From: Homarus americanus
Lineage: Eukaryota > Arthropoda > Malacostraca > Decapoda > Nephropidae
Assembly: GCF_018991925.1 (NCBI RefSeq)
Contig: NW_024748870.1
Coordinates: 5,070,373 to 5,134,372 of the forward strand
Direction: 5' to 3'
Length of the DNA stretch: 64,000 bases
Positions 1-14,338 of the stretch are shown here, piece by piece. A program made the translations under genes and the position numbers. The notes below the pieces were generated by a model. The model worked only from the letters and a program-made list of their open reading frames with translations, had not been told where the DNA came from and searched no databases. Each line of letters begins with the position of its first letter. The stretch's first letter is position 1.

Positions 1-797
1 GAGGAAAAGGCAGAAGTAAAGACAGGAAACGAAACATATGACTTGAAGAACAAAGATGGTAACAAGAAACTAAACAGATATTGAGGACACTAAGACGTTG
101 AAGGTTTAACATTATATAAAAACTACATAGATAATGGTGATTCAGACGAAAGGGAAGGTCAATCACAGACGGAAATAGAGGACATGTGATTGACAGGTGA
201 GAGGGACTGTGTAAATTAACTGGCACAGGTGAGACAGACAGGATGAGAACCCCAGATTCTAATTAAGATTCTTACGATAAGATTTTCTTCCCTGAGTTAG
301 ATGTAAGAAAGTGAATCTAGATGCGATAGAGTCTCAACATAATTTTGACGACATCTTGACAAAAGCTGTAATTTAATCCGCTTAGATAATCTTCTGATAT
401 CTCCAATTGCGGGAAGAAATGATAACTTACGAACCCTTGAGACTTTGAGCATAGAGTGGGAGGGAGAGAAGGATGGAAAGTGACATGGGAAGGGAGGGGG
501 AAGCAAAGTGATGGAAGGAGTGAGTGTATTAGAAAGAGGGGTAAGTGATAAGTGATGGAGTGGGTAGAAGGGGAGAGGTTAATAAAATTTCACAAGGGGG
601 AAATAGATAGGAGAAGAAAGTCGGGGATATGATAATAAAGATGGAGGGGAGAAGGGAACAAGAACATGATTTACGGAATATGTGAAGAGGAGAGAGGGAG
701 AGACGTGGTGAGGAGGAGATAAGATCAAATTAGTTATGAAGCACCAAACACGAGGAACAAGAGACTTAAGAAGAAGAAATGTGAGTAAATATTCGAT
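1..797. other. Purine-rich gene-less flank
   Basis: No gene seen. The plus strand is rich in G and A, with many GGAGAGG/GAAGGG-type words from about 430 to 720. The short reverse-strand frames here are proline/serine/leucine-rich translations of this composition. The opposite bias (pyrimidine-rich plus strand) begins further right, at about 1380. Confidence 0.6.
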
Positions 798-850
<53 letters not shown>

Positions 851-857
851 AATGATG
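798..857. repeat. (ATG)n microsatellite
   Basis: Perfect trinucleotide array to 850, then imperfect. It produces a polyhistidine run in the reverse-strand frame, which is why an open frame exists there. Confidence 0.97.
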
Positions 858-904
858 GTGAACCAAGAACTTTTTTGTTGATGTTCATATTATTGTTAAC
901 TGTT

Positions 905-1220
905 TAATAGTTATTATTATTACTTTTCTAAGAGCTCCTCTAACTACTTTCACATCTACTATTACTACTACTATCTATATGTCTATTATCACTACTTCTA
1001 TTTATACATATACAACAACACCTACGACTACTAAATAGTACTAGTCTTATTAATAATAATACTATTACCACAACCACTATCAATACTACTACTCCTACTA
1101 ACTTTGACTACTTCTACCATTATTACTAGTCCCACTATTAATACCACCACTATAACTATTACCATTACTACTACTACTAACACTTGCTGCTACTAGAGTC
1201 ACAACTACCACTGTTATAGT
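905..1220. repeat. Degenerate ATT/ACT trinucleotide region
   Basis: About 300 bases of mixed ATT, ACT and ACC triplets with frequent interruptions, for example TTATTATTATTACT followed later by ACTACTACTAT. It looks like an old, mutated trinucleotide array. Confidence 0.75.
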
Positions 1221-2194
1221 TGATCAACGAATAGTTTTATACATTCATTTATCATTATATTTATCTTCATCTTTTTTACTGAAATTCCCTAAGAGTTGCA
1301 TTCATTAATTTCAACCCAATATATAAATTACTTTAATTCGTTTCTTGTCCACTGCTGTTCATTAAATCATCAGCTTTGTCTCACTTCACATTCCTTCCTC
1401 TCTTTGTAATTCCCTCTACGGAGATCGTTCTGCAAGGTTCAGGTTATTGTTGAATTTTTCCTGACTTTAGTTTTTTTTTGTCTTTTTAAATCGTTTCTCT
1501 TTTCTTCTTCTTTTTATTTTCTTGTAAGTTATCTTTCCTTTTCTTCTGTTTATATGATAATGTTGTTATATTTTAGTTCTCTTCTCATTGGTCATTGTTA
1601 TTCTTTCTCTACTCTTCGTTATCCCAAATATTCCCTCTCTCTTTTTTCCTTAGTATAAGTAATCCTAAAATGGTGTCCTGTATCTCATTATCTGCCTTTA
1701 TCATATCTATCTCAGTCTCATGCATCCTTTCAATTTCCTTTTTATATCTTTCATCCTAAGATACTTTCATTTCCTCCCTAATATCTGCTCATTTGCAAGT
1801 GTCTCTTTTCACCTGGTTTCTCCTCATTTACATATATGTATATCACCTTCACCTTGTGGCAGATTCCCCCCTGCATCTTCCCTCATTCACAACCTCTTCC
1901 GTTATATTTTTCCTCCTTCGTAAATTCCTGGGCAATTAGTCGTCCCCTAATCTAATATTTATCACTTACTTGCACCCCTTCCCTTCTTCTCTCAAATTTC
2001 CCTCTTCCCCTCTTCCTTCCTCCCCTGTTTCCTCTCCGTAACCTTCCTTCCCACTGCACCTTATTTACATATCTGTCTCTTGTCTCTATCTGTTTGTCCT
2101 TATCTCTCGTTCTTGGTCTTTCTTTTCTCTTTCTTTATATCTGCCCTTGATCTCTTTTTTTCTCTTTCTCTAGTTTTCTTTCCTCTTTATATTT

Positions 2195-2221
2195 TCTCTC
2201 TCTCTCTCTCTCTCTCTCTCT
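2195..2221. repeat. (TC)n microsatellite
   Basis: Uninterrupted TC dinucleotide run inside the pyrimidine-rich tract. Confidence 0.95.
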
Positions 2222-2264
2222 TATCCTATGTACATGTTTCGTGTCTCTCCTGGACGTCTCGTAC

Positions 2265-2445
2265 AGTCTCATCACCTGGACCTGTCTCCCCACCGACATC
2301 ACCTGTATCAGTCTCCTCCCATCACCTGTATCCCTCCCCACCATCACCTGTATCCCTCCCCTCCCATCACCTGTATCCCTCTCTTTCCTCACCTGTATCC
2401 CTCCCCTCCCATCACCTGTATTCCTCCTTATCCACCTATACTTCC
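2265..2445. repeat. ~23-bp minisatellite, core ATCACCTGTATCCCTCCC
   Basis: Six or more head-to-tail copies of an ATCACCTGTATCCCTCCC core with short pyrimidine linkers. Flanking copies are more diverged, such as ACCTGTATTCCTCC. The overlapping open frames on both strands are products of this repeat. The core resembles the array at 5055-5145. Confidence 0.9.
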
Positions 2446-2755
2446 CCCTCAATTGCTTGTATCTAGGCGTTATGTTTCGTGGCTCAGTTGTTGGACAAGA
2501 TATTAGTATCATGCGCATTGTTATTAAATCGTACCATTGTACCTTATAGTCTTCTGTCTCTTGGATGATGACACCATAACATTTATCAGAGACGGAAATC
2601 TATTGAACACTCATTCATCTCATCTCTTTCTTAACCTGGTTTTTCTCTCTCCTCATTCACTTCTTCTCCCTTCCTCTCTCCATCCCTCAGTCCTTCTAAA
2701 AAAAATGACCAAAAAAATGCATCACGTGTCTCAGCCCATCATTACGGCACCCCCC

Positions 2756-2774
2756 CACACACACACACACACAC
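2756..2774. repeat. (AC)n microsatellite
   Basis: Short AC dinucleotide run following a run of C. Confidence 0.9.
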
Positions 2775-3010
2775 CTTACACATTCACCCTTCAGAAAAAA
2801 AAGAATAGTTTTTGTGTGAGAGGCGGACCACAAGTAGACCCACCTCCCCTCCTCTACCACGATGGGGTATAAACTGACGCCAATGTGGCAAGAATGAGGG
2901 CGGCCCCAGCTACTTATTACACCGTAAAGAAGGGGAGCAGTGGCGGGCAAGAGGGTTGAGGCGACCAAGGGAAAGGTACACACAAGGAATTTTGCGAAAT
3001 TCCATTGTTG

Positions 3011-3055
3011 TGATATTGATGTTGATTGATGATATTGATGTTGATTGATGATATT
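3011..3055. repeat. 19-bp tandem duplication
   Basis: TGATATTGATGTTGATTGA occurs twice in a row, followed by a third partial copy (TGATATT). Confidence 0.9.

Positions 3056-4208
<1,153 letters not shown>

Positions 4209-4280
<72 letters not shown>
4209..4280. repeat. (AAT)n microsatellite
   Basis: Uninterrupted AAT array of about 72 bases. It gives a polyisoleucine run in the reverse-strand frame. Confidence 0.97.
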
Positions 4281-4726
4281 CCTGTCGCTGCATTTTAGTA
4301 TCATACACTTTACAAGGTAATCCTTCATAAAAAGAATCTACAGTAATTATAAGTAGGGTAAAGTTGAAATTGATATTAACGAGAAATAATGAATAGTTTT
4401 CATAAAGAGTTTAGCGAGTACATTCCGATCAAATCTCCTACTAGGTTACTATCCCACATTGTTCTAAATCAGCCTGCATGACTTTCATTTTAATGCTTGC
4501 CTACTCAAATACACAGTTCGGTTTGGATGCTTAATGTCTCTTCTAAACCTGAATATGCCTACAGTTATAATTATTACATATAAAGTCTCTCCCACTAGGT
4601 AATTATCCTTCACTATTTTAACTAATTTACCCTGTATGACTTTGACTTTTAACTCTTGGCTACATTATAACATGATAAATACCCCCTCCTAAATCTGAGT
4701 TTGGTGTACAATTTGTATTACGTAGT
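4281..4726. other. Unique sequence, nothing identified
   Basis: Contains two loosely similar segments (CTCCTACTAGGTTACTATCC near 4434 and CTCCCACTAGGTAATTATCC near 4588), possibly an old ~154-bp duplication. No gene seen. Confidence 0.45.
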
Positions 4727-4796
4727 CAGACAGATGGCAGACAGACAGACAGACAGATAGACAGACAGAACAGACAGGCAGACAGACAGAAAGACA
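4727..4796. repeat. (CAGA)n imperfect microsatellite
   Basis: CAGA/GACA tetranucleotide array with several single-base interruptions. Confidence 0.93.
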
Positions 4797-5054
4797 CTAT
4801 CCATGATACAAAGCGGAGGATAAAAGCTTTTGTAGAGGGGCGTGGGGTCATGCAAATATTAATCTAGGTATATGGTAGAATTTTCCCACCGATATTAAAA
4901 ATTGAATTTGTTTCTATGTGAACGCTGAACGCTCCCCTCCACATGACCATTCTCCTCCCCTCATTTTTACCCCTCACTGGTGTAGTTCATCTGTATCTTC
5001 CACTTGTAGCCCTCACCTGTATACACTGCTTGTAGCTCTTCCTCTACTGCCCTC

Positions 5055-5145
5055 TCTGTACCCTTAACTTGTACCCCTCACCTGTACCCCTCACTTGTAC
5101 CCCTCACATATATCCCTCACCTGTACCCGTCACCTGTTCCCCCTT
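5055..5145. repeat. ~14-bp minisatellite, core CCCTCACCTGTACC
   Basis: Six or so head-to-tail variants of CCCTCACCTGTACC, CCCTCACTTGTACC and CCCTCACATATATC. It shares the TCACCTGTAYCCCTC core with the array at 2265-2445. Confidence 0.85.
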
Positions 5146-5149
5146 ATTA

Positions 5150-5545
5150 TCATCATTCCATGTTTTTTTTTCTCACCTAATTTATCCTTGATCTATTTCC
5201 CATTCCTCGTCTCCTCTCTCTCTCTCTCTTGCATCCCTTGTTATTGTTGATCATCTATATGTTTCCCCTATTGAGCATCATCCGTTTCCCCTCACCTCAC
5301 GACCCTTCCCACTCACCACACTTCCCCTCACTCTTTTCCTTTCCTCCCCTCCTACCCTTTGCTCACCCCTCCCTTCTCTCTCTCTCTCACTCTCTCTCTT
5401 TCTTTCTCTCTCTCTCTCTCTACCCTCATTCTCTTTGCCCCTCTCCCTCCCCTCCCTCTGTTTCCCCTCACCCATCAACCCCTCTCTCTCTCTCTCCTTT
5501 TCTATCCCTCTCTTTCCTCTCATGCCTTTCACTCGTCCCTGTATC
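5150..5545. repeat. Pyrimidine-rich tract with (TC)n runs
   Basis: Plus strand almost entirely T and C, with (TC)n runs at about 5213-5230, 5374-5422 and 5484-5497. Open frames on both strands here (serine/leucine-rich or arginine/glutamate-rich) are composition artefacts. Confidence 0.85.
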
Positions 5546-5569
5546 ACATGTGACGTGGTACGTAGCGGA

Positions 5570-6060
5570 TGTGTTATTGTGGCACTGCCTCACTGCTTTT
5601 ACAGTGCCTCACTGCTTTTAGAGTGACTCGGTGCATTTACAGTGTCTCGACGTATTACAGTGCATCAGTGCTTTTATCAGTGTATTATAGTGCTTCAGTA
5701 TATATGAAGGGTATCAGTGTGTTTACAGTGCTTCAGTGTATTTATAGTGTTTCAGTGATTTTTTTATATTATATTGACAGTGATTCAGCATATTTTCGGT
5801 GTCCTAGTGCTTTTTACATGTATCTATAGTGCTTCAGAACATCGGTGTGTTTACAATGCCTCCGAGCCAACACAGTGTGTTTCGTTGTGCTTACAGTGCT
5901 TCAGTGCATTTACAGTGTTTACTGTTCATTTGAAGTGCTTCAGTGTGTATTTACAGTGTGTCAGTGTATTCAAAGTATTGCAGTGTATAATTACAGTGTC
6001 TCAGTGTAAACATATATCTTAAGTAACAATCTAAAGTGCATCAGTGCATATTTACAGTGC

Positions 6061-6149
<89 letters not shown>

Positions 6150-8170
6150 TCAGTGTACCTTTACAGTGCTTCAGTATATATTTACAGTGCTTCAGTGTAC
6201 ATTTACATTGCTTAAGTGTATATTTACAGTGCTTCAGTGTATATTTACATTGCTTCAGTGTATAATATACAGTGCTTCATTGTTTATTTACAGTGCTTCA
6301 TTGTTTATTTACAGTGCTTCAGTGTATATTTACAGTGCTTCATTGATTATTTACAGTGCTTCAGTTTATGCTTACAGTGCTCTCAGTATACATTTACATT
6401 GCTTCAGTGTATATTTACAGTGTTTCAGTGTATATTTATAGTGCTACAGTGTATATTTACACTGTTACAGTGTATATTTATAGCGCTTCGGTGTATATTT
6501 ACAGTGCTTCAGTGTATATTTACAGTGTTTCAGTGAATATTTACAGTGCTTCAGTGTATATTTACAATGCTTCAGTGTATATTTACAGTGTTTCAGTGAA
6601 TATTTACAGTGCTTCAGTGTATATTTACAGTGCTTCAGTGTATATTTGCAGTGCTTCAGTGTATATTTACAGTGCTTAGTTGTGTATTTACAATACACCA
6701 GCGATTATTTACCATACATGTATTTCATTGTGTATTTACAGTGTTTTAGTATATTTGGAATAACTTCGTGTGTTTACAGTGATTCAATGTTTATTTCCTT
6801 TGCTTCACTGCTCATTCAAAGTGCTTCAGTATATTTTCAGAGTCAGTGTAATATAGTGCTGCAGTGTACATCAAGTATACCAGTGCTCAACAGTGTTCCG
6901 GTACTTTAACATTGTTTCAATGTGATTATGGTGTGTTAAGTGCTCTTCATAGCATATGTACAGTAGTTTGGCGTATTACAGTACTAGTGTATATATAGTG
7001 CCTGAGAGTATAGCTTTTAATAGTACACTCAATGTCTTGGTGTATTTACAGTGTTGCATCATTTACAGTTTTTGAAAATACAGTGTTTCAGTACCTTTAC
7101 AACAATAAGTATGTAAGCAGTGTTTCCTGTTATTACAGTGTTCCAGTGTAACTATGGTGCTTCAGAGTGTTTACAGTCCCTGAAAAAAAACCATTCAGTA
7201 TATTGAATTATTTGCAGTGCTTCAGTGTATTTATAATATTTTAGTTTGTTTACAGTGTCCTAATGTATTTATTATGCCTTTACATGTTCAGTGTATAGAC
7301 AATTTGTCAGTGCATCTAATGTGCTTCAGCGTAACGACAGTATTCAAGTGACTCTGGGTATATACAGTGCTTCAGTCTGTCTAAAGTGCCTCAGTATAGG
7401 TACATTGTTTCAGTGTATTATAATGCTTCTATATCGTTGTAGTGTTTCAATGCATGAAAAACATTTAAGTATGGTTATAATCCTTCAGTGTAAATGCAGT
7501 CCTTCTTTGTATCAAAAGTGTTTTAAAGTTATTCAGTGTGTCATTGAGTTACTGCTTCATTGTATTTCCATCATTTATATAAAATTTCAGTATATTTTAC
7601 TAGTCTGGGTTGGTTTTAAGGCTTTCATACTCATATTTCTTTGTTTGTGCATTTGGGGTTTTAGTGTATTTTCACGATTTCAGTGTAACTTCAGTAACTT
7701 CAGTGTTTCAGTAAATCAACACAAAGTTCTTTCATATCATCTACTCCATACTTTCTCAGAGTACCTACAGTGTTTTAGCACTATAATAATAATCAATATA
7801 TGCACAGTATATTTCAAGTATCTTAATGCATGTGTAAAATCCTACTGCAGTGCTTGAGGGTATTTACAATATCTCATTGAATTCATAGTAGCTTGTCAAA
7901 GCAGTTTTATAGTGTCTCGGTGTAACTATGGTATTACACTGTATCCACATGTCTGTACATTTACAGTATCTCAGTTTATAATATTTAGACGCATTTGTAG
8001 TAGAAGACATGCTCTTTATCAATTTATTCAAAGTATGTCATCAATTTCAGTATATCTCAGTATATCTCAGTCCTTTATATATCTCTTTTATATACCTGTG
8101 CTTCATTTATCAAGAGTATCTCAGCACATGTATAGTATTCTACAGTATATATACAGCGCTTTCTTATTCA
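5570..8170. repeat. Large 21-bp minisatellite array
   Basis: About 2.6 kb of tandem copies sharing the core TACAGTGCTTCAGTGTAT (18 of 21 bases; the remainder is A plus TT). Copies at about 6143-6680 are the most regular. On both sides they decay into CAGTG-spaced remnants, for example around 5590-6040 and 6700-8160. Because 21 is divisible by three, every frame stays open, giving FTVLQCI, IYSASVY and YLQCFSV on the plus strand and KHCKYTL on the minus strand. The 188-residue frame at 7291-7857 is part of the decayed section and not a credible gene. A (TA)n array interrupts the region at 6064-6142. Confidence 0.93.
6064..6142. repeat. (TA)n inside the 21-bp array
   Basis: 79 bases of TA placed where the TATA part of a 21-bp unit would be (GTGCTTCATATATA on the left, TATACAATGCTTCAG on the right), so it probably expanded from within a unit. 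Confidence 0.95.
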
Positions 8171-8956
8171 CTGAACTTGAAGGTAATTACGATTTGTCAG
8201 TGTAATGTCGGTGTCAGGAGAATAGTAAGCTGCTCTGTGCTGTGACTGATACACAAGAAGACAATATTTTCCTGCGTATAATAAAATTAAGTTTGTTTCT
8301 ACTGCATGTAAAACTTTTGTAGCATTAATTTTTTTTCGCTTCTTTATATCGGAAAATAAAGCAATTTCCCCACAAAGGTCTCTGACCATGGATAACACAC
8401 ACGCGACAAAAAATTAACTACCGTAAAATTATGTTTGCTGCTGTAATACTCAGGGATTATAAATCATTGCATGAGTAAATTTTTCAAACAGGCACGAGCA
8501 AAGACCAATGATATACGCAGAGTTTTAGAGCAGAAAATTAGTATCTAGAGGTCAAACGAGCAACAACCTATGTAAAGTGTACCTATACTCCAGAAGAGGT
8601 CAAGGAGGTGGAATAATTCTACATAAGAAGTTGGATAAGACACGAGTCCACTGCTGTAAGACGGGAAGACTTATTAGAAATATTTGTGATGGTCCTTTAA
8701 TTTCTATCACTTTCATATTCATCTTTTATTAGCATCCTCGTAACTAATAAAATTAACTTAATGTTTATTGATAAGATGTTTCACTTTACATCATACATCC
8801 TAATTATGTTGATGTCTATGTGTGAAAAATAAATGTAAAGATATTAGTATTATTTTAACTGTTATTACTTTTAAAACTAAACCCTACATTAAAAGATAGA
8901 ATCATATATTAATGTATGTTTATTTTGAGAAGTTTACCATTATGTAACTATGAATC
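8171..8956. other. Unique sequence, nothing identified
   Basis: Ordinary AT-rich DNA between the 21-bp array and the dispersed repeat; no gene or clear repeat seen. Confidence 0.55.
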
Positions 8957-9060
8957 CTGTTCAGTCTCCAAAACTTCTTCGTCCATCAATAGTTCATTAA
9001 CGGCGTATGTAAGTTCCACCATATTTTTTTAGCATTAAACCGTTATTATTTTATTGTCTA

Positions 9061-9530
9061 ATCATCACTACATATAACACCACCCATCATCACTACATAT
9101 AACACCAGCCATCATCACTACATATAACACCATCCATCATCACTACATATAACACCATCCATCATCACTACATATAACACCATCCATCATCACTACATAT
9201 AGCACCACCATCACTACCATCACTACTACCACCATCATCACTACCATCACTACTACCACCATCATCATTACCACTACCATCATTACCACTACTATCAACC
9301 AGTCTCTACCACCACCACTATCACCATAAACATGCCGCTATCACCATCACCACCACTACCACTGTCACTACCACCGTCACCACCACCACTACATAAAACA
9401 CCATCCATCATCACTACATATAACACCATCCATCATCACTACATATAACATCATCCATCATCACTACATATAACACCAGCCATCATCACTACATTTAACA
9501 CCATCCATCATCACTACAAATCGGTAAAGT
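9061..9530. repeat. 25-bp minisatellite inside repeat C, copy 1
   Basis: Tandem copies of a 25-bp unit containing CATCACTACATATAACACC followed by a CATC/CACC/CAGC variant. The middle (about 9205-9395) has degenerated to ACC/ATC trinucleotides. The same unit fills the second copy at 35519-36195. Confidence 0.93.
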
Positions 9531-9551
9531 AGTTTCCGAGATTCTCGTGCG

Positions 9552-9599
9552 GACACACACACACACACACACACAAGCACATACACACACACACACACA
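9552..9599. repeat. (AC)n microsatellite in repeat C tail
   Basis: Imperfect AC array, interrupted by AAGCACAT, located in the tail of the dispersed repeat. Confidence 0.93.
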
Positions 9600-9627
9600 G
9601 ACATACTTCTTTGTTTTATATATATAG

Positions 9628-9630
<3 letters not shown>

Positions 9631-9675
<45 letters not shown>

Positions 9676-9684
9676 ATTATTATT
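9631..9684. repeat. (ATT)n microsatellite
   Basis: ATT array directly after the AT-rich end of repeat C copy 1, interrupted once by AAT. Confidence 0.95.
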
Positions 9685-10460
<776 letters not shown>

Positions 10461-10734
10461 TAACTTCTGTATATCTACATGTTTCATATAAAAGTATATA
10501 ATCATTAAATGAATATTCCATCACTCTCCACTTTTACCACAGTTTCATCTGTCAACTAGGAACTATTGATAAAAAACAATCCACGTGTTGATGAAAAAAC
10601 GCAACATACCTCTGAGTAAAAATTTTACATGTCACACAATGGACGTGAAGTGATAATAAAACATGTCAACTAAATATTAATATCTCGACCGTGGCCTAGC
10701 AAGTGTCGAGGGACGATGGTTGAACACACAATGG

Positions 10735-10915
10735 TTATTACTATAACTACAACTACTACGACTACTACTACTACTACTACTCCTACTACTACTACTACTT
10801 TTTTTAACGTGGCCTCCAGCCTCCCCCAATAGCTGGAGGCTACAACTACTACTACTTCTACTACTACAACTTTTTTTTTACTACTGCTACTACTACTACT
10901 AATAATAATAATACC
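10735..10915. repeat. (ACT)n array, interrupted
   Basis: ACT triplet array split by two T-rich insertions and by a hairpin insert at 10812-10840. Confidence 0.9.
10812..10840. other. Perfect 9-bp hairpin within the ACT array
   Basis: GCCTCCAGC (10812-10820) is the exact reverse complement of GCTGGAGGC (10832-10840), with an 11-base loop. Its GC-rich sequence is unlike the ACT array on either side, which suggests insertion of a small foreign segment. Confidence 0.85.
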
Positions 10916-11942
10916 AATGCCTTTGAACTAGCATACTAGATACTTGTAGAACCAATAGTTACTACTGCTACTATCTGTGAGCTACACCCTTTATATGGCT
11001 ATTAGTGATATGAATACTTCCTCTAACACAGAAACAAACAAATTATATCATAATAAAATACAGAAATGGAAAGAATAAAGTAGATCAAGGGTGGGGAACG
11101 ATTATATAAGTTGTGTTGTCCAACTTCCCTTGGCCTTCGTATTTGTTTTATATTCGGCGATTAGAGATATTGCTCCCATTAGTAGAGTAAGGAACTGAAA
11201 TTCTAATTTTCTTTGCTGTACCTACGTGTTCTACCGAGTATGTAATCATTCTATTCCAAACGTATTAGAAACTGATATTTGATCCATCCTTTCAGATATC
11301 AGCAGAACACTCTACTCAACTGAGTGCAATAAATTTCTATACTCAGCTTTTCTAGCCTCAGTGAACGTTCATTCCTTTCACAGAGAAGGCCTCGTGGCAG
11401 CCCCCAAGTATGTATTCCTTATCTGGCAACTTATGTTTAAGATCGAAGGTTTACTTACTTAAGACGCTTCTTCACTTCGTTCTCTTGTAACTTGAAGCGC
11501 TGTCCCGGATATTTGATTAAGTTGTCTTGTTCCTTGAATCGTTTATGAAAACCTTAAGCTTGTAACTAGAAGCAGTTGAGTTAGTTTGCTTTTCTTTTCT
11601 ATCTAGCAAAAAAAAATCCTCCGCTACATAATTATATAAATTTTTAATATATATAATTGCCTCCGTCTCCCTCTACTTGTCTGTTTTCACAATTTTCGTA
11701 TTCGTACAACATTTGGTGATGAGTTGCGTCATCTGTTCCTTTTTGTGCTGGACACCATCTAGTGTCCTCACTAGTCCTCTACATATGCTTGTGTCTACTA
11801 CACTTACCAAGAGACGAAAATATACATGATATTCTCCTTGTATGTTTGTAGGTGTGACTGGTGTCATAAGTGAATTGTATATAGAACAACATAGTCCTTC
11901 TACAAATATATTTACAAATATTACTATCTCTCGTACACACTC

Positions 11943-11945
<3 letters not shown>
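10916..11945. other. Unique sequence, nothing identified
   Basis: About 1 kb with no supported gene or repeat. The reverse-strand frame reaching into it from 12092 derives its length from the TA array. Confidence 0.55.

Positions 11946-12030
<85 letters not shown>
11946..12030. repeat. (TA)n microsatellite
   Basis: About 85 bases of TA immediately left of a family B module. Confidence 0.97.
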
Positions 12031-12206
<176 letters not shown>

Positions 12207-12220
12207 TGTGTGTGTGTGTG

Positions 12221-13450
12221 TATTGCGTCAGGACTGGCTTTCACAGGCAAGCTGACGCAGCTAATAAATGAAGTGACCAGAAACACCTTTATATCTCTTA
12301 TGAATTGATCACACTATTTGTCTCCTGACATATGTCTATATATCTCCCGTCAGTTTGCTTGTGTACATAATTATGCAAAATTAAATCAATCTACCAGTGT
12401 GTCCATCACTGTTTATATCGTTCAACCATCTATCTATTTATCTATCAACATCCATGGTATAGCTATCTGACTGTCTCTTCATCACTGAAACATTAGCTCA
12501 AGGACAATCTTCCCTGTTCACACAGCTTTTACTACACACCTTCAATCTCTTTTTAATACCTACATTTCCAAATAATCCTGAATCCATCTCGGTTTGAGAG
12601 GATTGATACTACGTATTATTGGCTCTATGGAGGGTACCACTTTAGCCATTACAGCTGCCGTGAACCTGTTTTTACTGAGTGCCTGGCAACGTGGGTCCTC
12701 TCCCCAGACTCTTTTGTTTTTGCAACTTGCTGATTCGGAGCCGTCATGTGCAATAACCTCTGCATTACACATCGTTTGTTATCATGTCCGAATACTGTTG
12801 AAAATTTATTGCACGGTGATCAGAGAGCCAATAAAAAAATAGGAAATTGCACATTTGATCTTGAGAGAGAGGGGTAAAAAAAGGACGCGTTCTGCTGAGT
12901 CTCATCAAACTGTTTTTAGATTATTATCAGAAAAGAACTCCGAGTGAAGGCTGGTGTTCATTTTGCCGGCGAATTACTGGAATTTTGTTTGTTTTAAATT
13001 CTCATTTCGAAATAGAGGTTAAGAGACTATCACCATCACATTTACTCAATACTTACAGAGACATGGAGCATGATTAAGGATTTGTGGCGAAAAAAAAATC
13101 ATGTAATATCGAGTCCTTAATAAATCATGTATATCCCCGAGCTGAGTAACGTCTTCAGGGTTTAGGTAGTAACATGAAACAAGTGACAAACCCTCAGTTA
13201 TGGCATTTAAGTTGGTGGTACAGACACACTTAACTACTGCTGGCGTTATCCACTAATTCAATTCTACCATATTGGATAATCTGACTTAAAACACCATTAT
13301 ATCTCTGGCAGCGTTGGTAATGATGATGTGCGTTTCTTGTGTCTAATCCTCTCACTTTAAATATCTCTTATTTTGTTTCAATATTTATCTACTTCACTGT
13401 TATATTTCCCTTGTTTGTGTATGTCTAATATATTCTCTTCCCTTCATCCT
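12221..13450. other. Unique sequence with overlapping short open frames
   Basis: Frames at 12594-12842 (plus, 82 residues) and 12560-12772 (minus, 70 residues) overlap in a patch that is less AT-rich than its surroundings. I recognise neither, and there is no splice or start context that favours either one. The rest of the interval shows nothing. Confidence 0.4.
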
Positions 13451-13735
13451 CGCCTTTTTTGTTATGTTTAATTTGTTTAATTTCTTCCACTTCATCTTCT
13501 TATGTACTGTGTAATTTGCTCAGCTTCCCGCTCATTTTATCTTCTCTTTCATGTGTATTTCCTCTCCCACTTCTTTTTTTCTTTGTTTTTATCTCAACTG
13601 CTTATCAAGTATCTCCTCATCATCTGTGCTTATCTTCCAAACTATTCTTCTCCTTTTCCAACTTCCTCATTACACTCAATGGTCTTCTCATCTGTTTGTG
13701 TATACACTTAGAGATATTGGTATATTGGCTTATAA
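13450..13735. other. Pyrimidine-rich stretch
   Basis: T/C-rich plus strand giving three overlapping leucine/serine/phenylalanine-rich frames. Three equally open frames argue for composition, not coding. Confidence 0.6.
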
Positions 13736-14218
13736 TATAGTTATGTACGTCTCTGATCGTTCATGAAGGTACAGAGTGGCTATGGGCTTTATTATAAGAC
13801 AATTTTAACTAATTCCACTTTGAAGTTTGTTTTCGATGTTAACAGAAGCGGTGTTAAAGTATGCTTCGGTGATGTTGTTTGTATTCAATATGTAAAACAG
13901 TTCTGGAAAAATTAATTTATGATTTTCTCTTATTGTCTATTATATACTGTACATGTAGCCAGAGACGTTTCGTCAACAAACTTCTTAGAATCGAATATAT
14001 AAAATAGTGTTAATTATAGACGGGGTAGCTCTTTACGTTACTATTATTATTGTTTGTTTAGTTATTATCTACATTATTAAAGGAAATGATATATTGAAAT
14101 CTGATGATAAGATTCATCGTGTGCAGTTTAATGTTTAAAACAGCTAATATATTCTCTTAATTTTACACGTATTCTCTTCGCACCATTAGTGTGAAATTTA
14201 TGACTGGAATTTATAATG

Positions 14219-14220
<2 letters not shown>

Positions 14221-14312
<92 letters not shown>

Positions 14313-14338
14313 TTATTTATTTATTTATTTATTTATTA
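14221..14338. repeat. (AT)n followed by (TTTA)n
   Basis: AT dinucleotides to 14308 change directly into a TTTA tetranucleotide array. Confidence 0.97.

Larger units (their letters stand above)
1380..2640. other. Pyrimidine-rich tract
   Basis: Long stretch in which the plus strand is mostly T and C, including a (TC)n run at 2195-2221. Open frames within it are serine/leucine/proline-rich composition products. No gene seen. Confidence 0.7.
8957..9627 (+). mobile_element. Dispersed repeat C, copy 1
   Basis: Matches 35384-36295 over both flanks of an internal minisatellite. The left flank shares CTGTTCAGT, CAATAGTTCATTAACGG, GTATGTAAGTTCCACCAT and TAGCATTAAAC. The right flank shares GGTAAAGTAGTTTCCGAG and TTCTCGTGCGGACACACAC, then GACATACTTCTTTGTTTTAT and an AT-rich end. 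The tail, TTTCCGAG..TTCTCG..(CA)n..TTTTATATATATAG, resembles the 3' ends of RTE-like or other non-autonomous arthropod elements, but no open frame remains. The family name is unknown to me. This copy lacks the ACTAGC head seen in copy 2. Confidence 0.7.

Noticed and set aside
6044..7857. Series of open frames (73-188 residues) with CFSVYLQ / SASVYIY repeats
   Set aside because: They are translations of the 21-bp minisatellite; adjacent frames and the opposite strand are equally open, and units decay without regard to codon position.
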